Shown here piece by piece: positions 51,205 to 59,252 of a DNA stretch of 64,000 bases (the first letter of the stretch is position 1; each line of letters opens with the position of its first letter). The DNA is from Pseudomonas sp. GCEP-101 (GTDB taxonomy: Bacteria > Pseudomonadota > Gammaproteobacteria > Pseudomonadales > Pseudomonadaceae), in the NCBI RefSeq assembly GCF_025133575.1, contig NZ_CP104011.1, positions 5,402,965 to 5,466,964 on the forward strand. The letters are read 5' to 3'. The notes under the pieces are model-generated. The model saw nothing but the letters and a program-made list of their open reading frames with translations, did no database searches and was not told the origin of the DNA. A program made the translations under genes and the position numbers.

Positions 51205-52346
51205 CGAAACGCCTGAGCCACGGCATGGGCCTGGAACCGGTGGAGCCCGACTGGCCGGCCCTGACCGAGGCGGAAGTGGCCACCCTGCTGGCGGGCTTCC
51301 CCCAGGTGGGCGGCGAGGCACGCCTGCTCTGGCACAGCCCGCGCCCGTTCTCCGCCGCCGCGCTGGTGGCGACCGACAGCGGCCCGCTGTTCGTCAAGCG
51401 CCACCACCCCAGCGTGCGCACGGCGGCCTGGCTGGCGGAAGAACACGCCTTCCTCGATCACCTGGCCCGCCGCGGCGCCCCGGTGGCCCGCGTGCTGCGC
51501 GATGGCGCCGGCCGCAGCGCCATCGCCCGCGACGGCTGGACCTACGAGGTACACGAGAAGGCCGAGGGGCTGGACCTGTACCGCGACGCGCTGTCCTGGA
51601 CGCCGTTCCAGCACAACGCCCACGCCTTCGCCGCCGGCGCCGCGCTGGCCACACTGCACCGCGCCGCCGAAGGCTTCGATGCCCCCTCGCGCAGCGCAGG
51701 TGTGCTGCTGAGCAACCTGAACCTGTTCGGCGCGGCGGACCCGCTGGCCGCCATCGAGGCGACCTTCCCCCAGGCGCCCGCCCTCGCCGACTACCTGCAG
51801 GCGCGCCCATGGAAGCAGACCCTGGCCGAGCTGCACCTGCCGCTGCAACGCACGCTGCTGCCCTACCTGCAGCGCCAGCCGTCGCTCTGGACCCACAACG
51901 ACTGGCACGCCTCCAACCTGCTGTGGAGCGAAGACGGCCCGCAGGCGCAGGTGGCTGCGGTGCTCGACTTCGGCCTGAGCGACCGCAGCTTCGCGCTGTT
52001 CGACCTGGCCACCGCCATCGAACGCAACCTGGTGCCCTGGCTGGAACTGGACCAGGGCCGCAGCGCCGTGGCCGATCTCGATGCCCTGGACGCGCTGCTG
52101 GCCGGTTACGCCAGCGTGCGCCCGCTGGGCCGCGACGACCTGCTCGCACTGGCCGCACTGCTGCCGCTGGTGCATGCGGATTTCGCCCTGTCCGAGGTCA
52201 TCTACTTCCACGGCATCCTCGGCCAGGCCGACAGCGCCTCGCTGGCCTACGACAACTACCTGATCGGCCACACGCGCTGGTTCCTGGACAGCGAAGGCCA
52301 GCGTCTGCTGAATCATGTGCGCCAGTTGGCCGCGAAGGTGGCTTGA
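51201..52346 (+). CDS. APH/choline-kinase-fold phosphotransferase
   Basis: A 381-residue small-molecule kinase of the aminoglycoside-phosphotransferase fold. A candidate ATP-site Lys is about 66 (LFVKRHH). The catalytic loop is LWTHNDWHASNLLW (His 232, Asp 234, Asn 239) and the metal Asp 256 is in AAVLDFGLSD. Relatives phosphorylate choline, homoserine, thiamine, methylthioribose or antibiotics. Position between a THI5-like protein and a PnuC permease suggests metabolic trapping of an imported vitamin-like substrate, as thiamine or riboside kinases do for PnuC-type facilitators. Antibiotic resistance is unlikely from context. Confidence 0.85.
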   Translation: MTKRLSHGMGLEPVEPDWPALTEAEVATLLAGFPQVGGEARLLWHSPRPFSAAALVATDSGPLFVKRHHPSVRTAAWLAEEHAFLDHLARRGAPVARVLRDGAGRSAIARDGWTYEVHEKAEGLDLYRDALSWTPFQHNAHAFAAGAALATLHRAAEGFDAPSRSAGVLLSNLNLFGAADPLAAIEATFPQAPALADYLQARPWKQTLAELHLPLQRTLLPYLQRQPSLWTHNDWHASNLLWSEDGPQAQVAAVLDFGLSDRSFALFDLATAIERNLVPWLELDQGRSAVADLDALDALLAGYASVRPLGRDDLLALAALLPLVHADFALSEVIYFHGILGQADSASLAYDNYLIGHTRWFLDSEGQRLLNHVRQLAAKVA

Positions 52347-52347
52347 T

Positions 52348-53223
52348 ATGACCGACATCCTGATCAGCCCCGAAGAACTCGCCACCACGCTGGACGACCC
52401 GCGACTGCGCCTGCTGGACGCCAGCGTCGAACTGGCCGCGCCCGAGTTCGACGGCGACTACCGCGTCACCAGCGGCCACGCCGGTTGGCTCGCCGGGCAC
52501 ATTCGCGGTGCGCGCCATGCCGACCTGCTGGTCGACCTGGCGGCTAGCGGGGCGACCTTCAGCTTCGCCCTGCCGGACGCGGAGCAGGCGCTGGATGCCC
52601 TGCAAGCGCTGGGGATCGAGGATGGCTCACAGATCGTGATCTACGACGGCAGCGACGGTTTCTGGGCCGCGCGCCTGTGGTGGATGCTGCGCAGCCTGGG
52701 CCTCGACGCAAGGGTGCTCGACGGCGGGCTGCGCGCCTGGATCGCCGCGGGCCACCCGCTGGAGCGCGCGGACCTGCCCGCGGCGCGACGCGGCGCACTG
52801 TCGACCCCGGCACAGTACCGCGACGGCTTCTGGATCGACCGCCGGCACGTCGAGAACGTCGTGGCCGGTGCCGCGGCCGGCACGCTCGTCTGCGCCCTGT
52901 CCGCGGCCCTCTTCGATGGCAGCGCCATTACCCGTTATGCCCGCCGCGGGCACATCCCCGGCAGCCGCAACCTGCCGGCACGCACACTGTTCGACGACGA
53001 CGGCCGCTACCGCCGCGGTGCAGCCCTGGACCAGGCCCTCGCCGGGCTGCGTCAGGCCGAGCCGCCCTTGCTGCTGTACTGCGGCGGCGGTATCTCCGCT
53101 GCCGCTCTTGCCCTGGCACTGACGCTGGCCGGGGAAACGCGGGTCGCGATCTACGACGGCTCGCTGCAGGAGTGGGCCGCAGAGCCTGCCCTGCCATTGA
53201 CCACCGGAGCAGCTCCGGCCTGA
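52348..53223 (+). CDS. Two-domain rhodanese-type sulfurtransferase
   Basis: A 291-residue tandem rhodanese. The first domain (about 1-140) has the fold (HAGWLAGHIRGARHADL, SQIVIYDGSDGFWAARLWWM) with no active Cys, as usual. The second carries the catalytic Cys about 245 in LLLYCGGGISAAALAL and RGHIPGSRNLPA. Such enzymes move sulfane sulfur from thiosulfate or mercaptopyruvate. It begins two bases after the kinase stop, so it is co-transcribed with the putative vitamin-uptake genes. Why a sulfurtransferase belongs here is unclear; sulfur for a thiazole or a sulfur-bearing substrate is possible. Confidence 0.92.
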   Translation: MTDILISPEELATTLDDPRLRLLDASVELAAPEFDGDYRVTSGHAGWLAGHIRGARHADLLVDLAASGATFSFALPDAEQALDALQALGIEDGSQIVIYDGSDGFWAARLWWMLRSLGLDARVLDGGLRAWIAAGHPLERADLPAARRGALSTPAQYRDGFWIDRRHVENVVAGAAAGTLVCALSAALFDGSAITRYARRGHIPGSRNLPARTLFDDDGRYRRGAALDQALAGLRQAEPPLLLYCGGGISAAALALALTLAGETRVAIYDGSLQEWAAEPALPLTTGAAPA

Positions 53224-53335
53224 CAGCCCGCCCGCGGGCAATCACGTCTCACATCCACGGCCATCCGTTTCGCGCGGGAGGGGCTTTGCCCCGTGCATTC
53301 CCGGCGCACGCCCCGGCGATTTTCAGGAGCGTTCC

Positions 53336-55507
53336 ATGCAGTACCTGCCGCGCCCCGCGCGCACGCGATTTCCCCTCAGCCTGCTGACCCTGGCCGTGCT
53401 GCTGGCCAGCGGCCCCGGCCAGGCCGAGGAAGCCACCACCCTGGACACCGTCACGGTGATCGGCCATGACACGCAGAGCTACGCCAGCAACCGCGCCTCG
53501 GTCGGCGGCTTCGGCGAGGCGCCGCTGCTGGACACGCCCGCCGCCATCTCGGTGTTCAACCAGGCGCTGCTCAAGGACCAGCAGGCGCGCCTGCTCAGCG
53601 ACGTGCTGAAGAACGACGCCTCCACCGGCGAGGCCTATGCGCCGGTGGGCTACTACGAGAACTTCGAGATCCGCGGTTATTCGCTCAACGCCGCCAGCAG
53701 CTACAAGATCAACGGCCGCACCATCACCGGCGAGCAGAACGTGGCGCTGGAGAACAAGGAACAGGTCGAGGTGCTCAAGGGGCTGTCCGGCCTGCAGAGC
53801 GGCGTGTCCGAACCCGGCGGGGTGATCAACTACGTCACCAAGCGCCCCCAGGACGTGCGCTCGGTGACCCTCGGCACCGACGACGAGGGCGGCCGCTACC
53901 TGGCCACCGACGTCGGCGCCTGGCTGGACGGCGAGCAGACCGTGGGCGTGCGGGTGAACCTCGCCCACGAGGACCTGCGCTCCTACATCGACCACACTGA
54001 CGGCAAGCGCGACTTCGCTTCCCTGGCCCTGGACTGGAACCTCTCGCCCAATGCGCTCTGGCAGTTCGACGCCGAATACCAGAACCGCCGCCAGCCCTCG
54101 GCGCCGGGCTACCAGCTGCTCGGCGGCAGCGAACTGCCCCACGGCATCGACCCGCACGACCGCCTCGGCTACCAGAGCTGGGCCGACCCGGTGCGCATCG
54201 AATCGCTGAACCTCAACACGCGCTTCGAGTACCGCTTCGACGATGCCTGGACCGGCACCCTCAGCGCCTCGCGCAGCAAGGTGGTGATCGACGACTACAG
54301 CGCCTTCCCCTGGGGCTGCTATGGCGCCGCCAGCTGTGCCGACTCGGCCGTGCCGAACTACTTCAGTCCCGAGGGCGACTACGACCTCTACGACTTCCGC
54401 AGCCCCGATGACACCCGCCGCAACGACGAACTGGAAGCCGCGCTGCACGGCCAGTTCGCCACCGGCTGGCTGCGCCACGAGCTGACGGTCGGCACCTCGG
54501 CGTTCCGCCGCGTGCTGGACAGCCGCCCGGAGCTCAACGAGTGGGTCGGCACCGGCAACATCTACACCGGCATCGGCGCCGTGGCGCCCGCCGAGGGCGA
54601 GCCCGGCCACAGCTATCGCCACCTCGACAGCCGCCAGTACGGCCTGTTCGCCAGCGACCGCATCAGCCTGAACGAGCAATGGCAGCTGGTGCTCGGCGGC
54701 CGCCAGGTGCGCCTGGACGAACGCACCTTCGACAGCGATGGCGACACCACCCGCCATACCCGCCGCTCGGAGTTCCTGCCCAACGGCGCGCTGATCTTCA
54801 AGCCGCGCGAGGACATCTCGATCTACGGCAGCTACAGCAAGGGCCTGTCCCTGGGCGGCGAGGCGCCCTGGTTCGCCAGCAACGCCGGCGATACCCTGGC
54901 GCCCACCTCCTCGCGCCAGGTCGAGTTCGGCATCAAGCAGGAGCTGGCCGGCTTCGACTGGAGCGCGGCGCTGTTCCAGATCCACCAGGCCTACCAGTTC
55001 GCCCGCCCCAACGGCGACGGCACCTTCACCTACGTGCAGCAGGGCCAGCAGAAGAACAGCGGGCTGGAGTTGTCCGCCAGTGGCCGGGTAACCTCCGCGC
55101 TGCAACTGAGCGGCAGCGTCGCGGCCATCCGCTCGCGCGTCGTCAACAGCGGCACGGACGACTACGAGGGCCACCAGGCGATCAACGTTCCGCACCTGCG
55201 CGCGAGCCTGCAGGCCGACTACGCACTGGCCGACGTGCCGGGGCTCTCGCTGCTCGGCACGGTGCGCTACAGCGGGGCCAAGTACGCCGACCGCGACGGC
55301 GCGGTGGAGGTCGGCGGCTACACCGTGTATGACGCCGGCGCGCGCTTCAGCACGCGGCTCGGGGACTACCCGACCACGCTGCGGCTGAGCGTCGACAACC
55401 TGTTCGACAAGCGCTACTGGCGCGATGTCGGTGAATATTTCGGCGACGGCTACCTGTTCCAGGGTGCGCCGCGCACGGCTCGCCTGACGGCGAGCGTCAA
55501 CTTCTGA
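53336..55507 (+). CDS. TonB-dependent outer-membrane receptor (siderophore-receptor family)
   Basis: A 723-residue TonB-dependent transporter. A signal peptide (to about residue 30, ...SGPGQAEEA) is followed by a TonB-box-like TLDTVTVIG, a plug domain (PAAISVFNQALLKDQQA, EIRGYSLNAAS) and a 22-strand barrel ending in the terminal Phe of LTASVNF. There is no N-terminal signalling (STN) domain. Automatic calls would say siderophore receptor, but its place between rhodanese and PnuC genes suggests another small ligand. The start has AGGAG upstream, 112 bp after the rhodanese stop. Confidence 0.92.
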   Translation: MQYLPRPARTRFPLSLLTLAVLLASGPGQAEEATTLDTVTVIGHDTQSYASNRASVGGFGEAPLLDTPAAISVFNQALLKDQQARLLSDVLKNDASTGEAYAPVGYYENFEIRGYSLNAASSYKINGRTITGEQNVALENKEQVEVLKGLSGLQSGVSEPGGVINYVTKRPQDVRSVTLGTDDEGGRYLATDVGAWLDGEQTVGVRVNLAHEDLRSYIDHTDGKRDFASLALDWNLSPNALWQFDAEYQNRRQPSAPGYQLLGGSELPHGIDPHDRLGYQSWADPVRIESLNLNTRFEYRFDDAWTGTLSASRSKVVIDDYSAFPWGCYGAASCADSAVPNYFSPEGDYDLYDFRSPDDTRRNDELEAALHGQFATGWLRHELTVGTSAFRRVLDSRPELNEWVGTGNIYTGIGAVAPAEGEPGHSYRHLDSRQYGLFASDRISLNEQWQLVLGGRQVRLDERTFDSDGDTTRHTRRSEFLPNGALIFKPREDISIYGSYSKGLSLGGEAPWFASNAGDTLAPTSSRQVEFGIKQELAGFDWSAALFQIHQAYQFARPNGDGTFTYVQQGQQKNSGLELSASGRVTSALQLSGSVAAIRSRVVNSGTDDYEGHQAINVPHLRASLQADYALADVPGLSLLGTVRYSGAKYADRDGAVEVGGYTVYDAGARFSTRLGDYPTTLRLSVDNLFDKRYWRDVGEYFGDGYLFQGAPRTARLTASVNF

Positions 55508-55518
55508 GGTAAGTGCGA

Positions 55519-56106
55519 ATGTCTGCTCTGGAAATCGTCGCGGTGATCGTCAATGTGCTCGGCGTCTGGCTCACCGCCCGGCGCATCCGCTGGTGCTGGC
55601 CGGTGAACGTGGTGGCGGTGCTGCTGTACGCCTGGATCTTCTTCAGCGTGAAGCTGTATTCCGACATGCTCCTGCAACTGGTCTTCGTCGTGCTGCAGTT
55701 CTACGGCTGGTGGCAATGGAGCCAGGGCGGCAGCGACCACGGCAAGGTGCGCGTCGAACGCCTGCCGCTGGCCACCGCCCTCTCCAGCTGCCTGGCCGGC
55801 GCCGTCGGCGCACTCGCCCTGGGCTGGGCGATGCACACCCATACCGACGCCGCCCTGCCCTGGCTGGACGCGGCGCTGACCGCCTTCAGCCTGGTGGCGA
55901 GCTTCTGGGCCGCGCGCAAGTACGTCGCCAGCTGGTGGCTGTGGATCATCCTCGACGTCGTCTACACCGGGGTGTTCCTCTACAAGGCGCTGTACCTCAC
56001 CGCCGGGCTCTACGCCGGCTTCGTGGTACTGGCGATCTACGGCCTGCTGGCCTGGCAGCGCGAACTGCATGACGAACCGCCGGCTCTCGCCGCCGGCCAT
56101 TCCTGA
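55519..56106 (+). CDS. pnuC: PnuC-family vitamin/nucleoside permease
   Basis: A 195-residue inner-membrane protein with about seven helices and the WxxW signature in FYGWWQWSQGG (Trp 64 and 67). The family imports dephosphorylated B-vitamin precursors: nicotinamide riboside (PnuC), riboflavin (PnuX) or thiamine (PnuT). These are facilitators driven by internal phosphorylation, which fits the kinase three genes upstream. A TonB receptor directly before it supplies the outer-membrane step, as in TonB-PnuT pairs known from other bacteria. The ATG at 55519 has GAGG upstream; GTG 55513 is an alternative. Confidence 0.9.
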   Translation: MSALEIVAVIVNVLGVWLTARRIRWCWPVNVVAVLLYAWIFFSVKLYSDMLLQLVFVVLQFYGWWQWSQGGSDHGKVRVERLPLATALSSCLAGAVGALALGWAMHTHTDAALPWLDAALTAFSLVASFWAARKYVASWWLWIILDVVYTGVFLYKALYLTAGLYAGFVVLAIYGLLAWQRELHDEPPALAAGHS

Positions 56107-56114
56107 GGGTCGCC

Positions 56115-56852
56115 ATGCTCTACCAGGCCATCCCGCCGCACTACGCGCGCATCCGCGACCAACTGGCCGCGGACATCGCCCAGAGGCGCTTCCTCGCCGG
56201 ACAGAAGCTGCCGCCCGAGCGCGACCTCGCCGAGCGCTTCGACTGCACCCGCGTCACCCTGCGCCAGGCCCTGCAACAGCTGGAAACCGAGGGGCTGATC
56301 TACCGCGAGAACCGCCGCGGCTGGTACCTCAGCCCGCCGCGTATCGACTATGACCCGACGCGTCTGGTCAGCTTCATGGACTACGTGCGCCTGCAGGGCC
56401 GCGAGCCGCTCACCGAATGCCTGAGCGCCGAGCGCCGCCGGGCCGGTGCCTGGCTCGCGGCGCGGATGAACCTGCCGTCCCCGGACGAGCCGGTCTTCCG
56501 TCTGCACCGCCGGCGCCTGATCGACGGCCGCCCGGTGCTGGTGGAAATCAACACCCTGCTCGCCAGCTGGTGCCCGGACCTGCTCGATGCGCGCCTGGAT
56601 CGCTCGCTGACCACCGTGCTGCGCGAACGCTTCGGCAAGGTGCAGACGCGCTGCACGCTGAACCTGCGCCTGGGCACGGTGAACGACGACCACGCCGAGC
56701 TGCTGCAACTCGCCTCCGGCGCGAGCAACCTCGTGCTGGAACGGCTCAACTACGCCGAGGATGGATTGCTGGTGGAATTCGACCAGGAATTCTGGCGGCC
56801 GGACGCGGTGTCCGTGGCCGTGCAGGCGGACTTCCCGTCACGGCCGTTATAG
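56115..56852 (+). CDS. GntR-family regulator, HutC/UTRA type
   Basis: A 245-residue repressor-type protein. The winged helix is at about 8-75 (HYARIRDQLAADIAQRRFLA, PPERDLAERFDCTRVTLRQA) and the UTRA effector domain at about 95-240 (VFRLHRRRLIDGRPVLVEIN, LVLERLNYAEDGLLVEFDQE). It starts eight bases after pnuC and closes the operon. The operon's leader carries a palindrome matching the HutC-type operator, so autoregulation with derepression by the transported ligand or its phosphate is likely. Confidence 0.94.
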   Translation: MLYQAIPPHYARIRDQLAADIAQRRFLAGQKLPPERDLAERFDCTRVTLRQALQQLETEGLIYRENRRGWYLSPPRIDYDPTRLVSFMDYVRLQGREPLTECLSAERRRAGAWLAARMNLPSPDEPVFRLHRRRLIDGRPVLVEINTLLASWCPDLLDARLDRSLTTVLRERFGKVQTRCTLNLRLGTVNDDHAELLQLASGASNLVLERLNYAEDGLLVEFDQEFWRPDAVSVAVQADFPSRPL

Positions 56853-56966
56853 CTGAATAAGTAATTACCAAATGCTAATTCAGTATTTCTGGTTCTAACA
56901 GGATCGCAGCTAAGGTAGCTCCAACTTCACCGCAACCGGCTTGTCTGCAAGCCTTCTGGAGCCGCC

Positions 56967-57128
56967 ATGGACCGCACCGACAACATCATCGACCTCGCCC
57001 GCCACCGCACGCGCCGTCAGGCACGCCGCCAGGCCGAGCTGATGTGGATGCTGTATGCCCAGCGCGCCGGCTACGATGCCTTCCAGATCGTCCAGCAGAG
57101 CCGCGACAGCGGCCGCCGCGAGGCCTGA
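56967..57128 (+). CDS. Small Arg-rich protein, 53 residues
   Basis: A 53-codon ORF (MDRTDNIIDLARHRTRRQAR ... EAstop) with TGGAG at proper spacing before the ATG. It is rich in Arg and Gln and predicted helical, without a known domain. The stop is three bases before the XRE-cupin start, so it seems to be the first gene of a two-gene unit. It lies 114 bp after the GntR gene, a gap with AT-rich promoter-like sequence and a CTGAAT/ATTCAG inverted repeat. Confidence 0.65.
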   Translation: MDRTDNIIDLARHRTRRQARRQAELMWMLYAQRAGYDAFQIVQQSRDSGRREA

Positions 57129-57131
57129 GCC

Positions 57132-57761
57132 ATGGGCCTGTCGCTTTCCACGGAGCTGCCGGCCGTGGAGTTCGACACGACTCCCGGCACTCCCGAAGAC
57201 CCCATCGGCGAGCGCGTGGCCAGCAACCTGCTGCGCCTGCGCGCCAAGCGCAACCTGTCCCTCGACGGCCTCGCCCGCCTCTGCGGCGTGAGCCGCACCA
57301 TGCTCGCGCAGATCGAGTCCGGCCGCAGCGTGCCGTCGATCAAGGTGCTCTGCAAGATCGCCCAGGGCCTGAAGGTCTCGGTCGCCGCCTTCCTCGACGA
57401 CCGCGCCTTCGACGGCGTGGCGGTGCTGCCTGCCCGCGACAGCAAACGCCTGGTCAGCGGCGATGGCGCCTTCGTCAGCCGCGCGCTGTTCCCCTTCGAC
57501 GTCTCGCGCCAGGTGGAATTCTACGAACTGCGCCTGAAGGGCCTGGCCACCGAACAGTCCACCGGCCACGCGCCCGGCACCCAGGAAAACCTGGTAGTCG
57601 CCCAGGGCGTGCTGGAAATCAGCGTCAACGAAGAACGCTTCCTCCTCGGCACCGGCGACTCCATCCTGTTCTACGCCGACCAGCCGCACAGCTACCGCAA
57701 CCCGGCGGACAGCGAAGCGGTGGCGTACCTGGTGACGACGTACGCGGAGCGGTTGGACTGA
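57132..57761 (+). CDS. XRE-family regulator with C-terminal cupin
   Basis: A 209-residue regulator: helix-turn-helix at about 30-88 (LLRLRAKRNLSLDGLARLCG, VSRTMLAQIESGRSVPSIKV) and a cupin_2 domain at about 125-205 (QENLVVAQGVLEISVNEERF, LFYADQPHSYRNPADSE). This architecture is common for regulators of amino-acid, polyamine or small-molecule catabolism (PuuR-like). It is co-directional with the 53-residue ORF and convergent with the Met-rich gene, sharing a terminator. Targets unknown. Confidence 0.92.
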   Translation: MGLSLSTELPAVEFDTTPGTPEDPIGERVASNLLRLRAKRNLSLDGLARLCGVSRTMLAQIESGRSVPSIKVLCKIAQGLKVSVAAFLDDRAFDGVAVLPARDSKRLVSGDGAFVSRALFPFDVSRQVEFYELRLKGLATEQSTGHAPGTQENLVVAQGVLEISVNEERFLLGTGDSILFYADQPHSYRNPADSEAVAYLVTTYAERLD

Positions 57762-57787
57762 GTCGAACGCCGCAAGAAAACTGACAT

Positions 57788-57824
57788 GAAAAAGGCCCGG
57801 TGGGGTAACCCACCGGGCCTTTTG
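57788..57824. terminator. Bidirectional rho-independent terminator
   Basis: AAAGGCCCGGTGGG and CCCACCGGGCCTTT form a 14-pair stem with a four-base loop, flanked by A and T runs. It can stop both the XRE-cupin transcript (+) and the Met-rich gene transcript (-), which converge here. Confidence 0.92.
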
Positions 57825-57841
57825 TGTTCAGCGCGCCGCGA

Positions 57842-58357
57842 TCAGCAGGTGCAGCACATCATCGGCATGCCGTTGCAGCTCATCATCATCGGCATGCCGC
57901 ACTCCATCATCTTGTTCATCAGCATGCAGCAGTTCTTGAACATCTCCATGTTCATGCCCTGCATCGGCATCATCTTGCACATCATCATGTCGCCCTGCAT
58001 GGAGCATTCCATCATGCACTTCATGGTCGGCATACCCATGTTCATGCCCATCATCGGCATCTGCATCATCGGGTTCATCATGCCCATCATCGGCATCATG
58101 GCCATGGCGGACTGGGACATGCCCATCATCATCATGTTGCCGCAGTGCATCATCATCGGCATGCCGCAGTTCATCATCATCGCCATCATCTCGGCGCTGT
58201 TGCGGAACATGGCCATTTCCATGCCCATGGCCGGCTTCATCTTGCACATCATGCCGTCGTCGAGCATCTCGCATTCCATGGTCGCCATCATCATGGGCAT
58301 GCCCATCATCGGCATCATGGCGTTGGTGTTCATCGGCATCTGCATGGCGTTCATCAT
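57842..58357 (-). CDS. Extremely methionine- and cysteine-rich protein, putative soft-metal binder
   Basis: A 171-residue protein with, by my count, 75 Met (44%) and 14 Cys. Two imperfect repeats of about 65-70 residues are visible; shared elements are PMMGM, a C-x-M/E-M segment, a D-x(0-1)-MMCKM motif, GMNMEMF or GMEMAMF, and CGMPMMM-x-C. The chain ends MCCTC. There is no signal peptide or membrane segment, so a cytoplasmic location is likely. Dense Met and Cys thioethers/thiols point to Cu(I) or another soft metal, or to oxidant scavenging; that is inference. The start has AGGGAG upstream and a strong terminator follows. I do not recognise a named family. A His-rich frame on the other strand is an antisense artefact. 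Confidence 0.85.
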   Translation of the reverse strand: MMNAMQMPMNTNAMMPMMGMPMMMATMECEMLDDGMMCKMKPAMGMEMAMFRNSAEMMAMMMNCGMPMMMHCGNMMMMGMSQSAMAMMPMMGMMNPMMQMPMMGMNMGMPTMKCMMECSMQGDMMMCKMMPMQGMNMEMFKNCCMLMNKMMECGMPMMMSCNGMPMMCCTC

Positions 58358-58372
58358 GGTGGGGCTCCCTGA

Positions 58373-58793
58373 ATCGATTGGAATGAAGTGCTGCGAATGG
58401 GGCCGATTCTAGGAAGTCGCAGCGACGGGACAAGATGGCGGAGGAGCGGCGACTTCTGGCGCCTCCCCTCGCAACTTTCGCTCAATGACGAGTTCGCTGT
58501 CCGCCATCCTTTCCTTAATGACGTTACAGCGCCGAAACGATCATCGCCAAAGTCGTTAACGACACTATGGATATCTCATCCGATGCTTAGCAAAGAACCG
58601 TTGTGAATATTGAATCTAACCAGTTCGCAAAAACTTTCATTCCGCCCGGGAACCACGCCCTAGAGCGGCCGGATGCGACCGCACACCGAATAGAAACGGG
58701 CATATGAGAATGCGTTTTTAATATTTAAGGAAATAACAAAGCCCCTTCTATAGTGGCGATCTGGTTCAACTCTCATCACCGCAAGGAAGTCCC
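58373..58793. other. 421-bp gene-free AT-rich region
   Basis: Divergent intergenic region between the Met-rich gene and the DUF3574 lipoprotein, clearly AT-richer than the window, especially 58500-58760. It holds a perfect 12-bp palindrome GTCGTTAACGAC at 58552-58563 and a possible -10 TATAGT at 58749 for the lipoprotein. No ORF is supported. A metal- or stress-responsive operator for the Met-rich gene would be expected within 58373-58450. Confidence 0.55.
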
Positions 58794-59252
58794 ATGCTCC
58801 GCCATCTGCTCGCCGCCAGCCTCGCCCTGGCGCTGTTCGGCTGCGCCACCCCGCCCGCTCCGTCCGTCCATACCACCGATCCCAGCAGTTCGACCCTCCA
58901 GGGCGACCCCACCCGGCCGGCGCAGGCGCAATGGCTGCGCACCGAGCTGTATTTCGCGCTGGGCCAGGAGAACGGCAAGGACAGGATCAGCGAGCAACGC
59001 TGGCGGCAGTTCCTCGATCAGGAAGTGACGCCGCGTTTCCCGGACGGCTTCACCGCCTACGACGCCTACGGCCAGTGGCGCGACCACGGCGCACCGACGC
59101 CGGAGCGGCTGAGCACCAAGGTGATCGTGATCCTGCACGAAGACAGCGCGGCGCGCGGCAAGGACATCGAGGCGATCCGCCTGGCGTGGAAGCGCATCAC
59201 CGGCGACCTTTCCGTGCTGCGGCTGTCGCAACCGGCGCAGGTTTCGTTCTGA
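58794..59252 (+). CDS. DUF3574-family lipoprotein
   Basis: A 152-residue lipoprotein: signal MLRHLLAASLALALFGC with lipidated Cys about 17, then a DUF3574 domain (WLRTELYFALGQENGKDRIS, VTPRFPDGFTAYDAYGQWRD, KVIVILHEDS). DUF3574 function is unknown. It overlaps the spermidine-synthase start by one base (TGATG), so translation is coupled. A paralogue lies on the other strand at 60097, making the synthase gene bracketed by two DUF3574 genes. Confidence 0.88.
   Translation: MLRHLLAASLALALFGCATPPAPSVHTTDPSSSTLQGDPTRPAQAQWLRTELYFALGQENGKDRISEQRWRQFLDQEVTPRFPDGFTAYDAYGQWRDHGAPTPERLSTKVIVILHEDSAARGKDIEAIRLAWKRITGDLSVLRLSQPAQVSF

Noticed and set aside
51201..52346. Aminoglycoside-resistance gene
   Set aside because: The APH fold alone does not indicate resistance. 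The operon context and overlaps point to a metabolic kinase.
53249..55195. A 648-codon minus-strand frame opposite the TonB receptor
   Set aside because: Val/Ala/Gln-rich antisense frame with no family features; the receptor on the plus strand is complete.
57824..58372. His-rich plus-strand frame opposite the Met-rich gene
   Set aside because: ATG/CAT-rich codons read in antisense give His and Ile runs. The minus strand has the ribosome-binding site, repeat structure and terminator, so the plus frames are artefacts.
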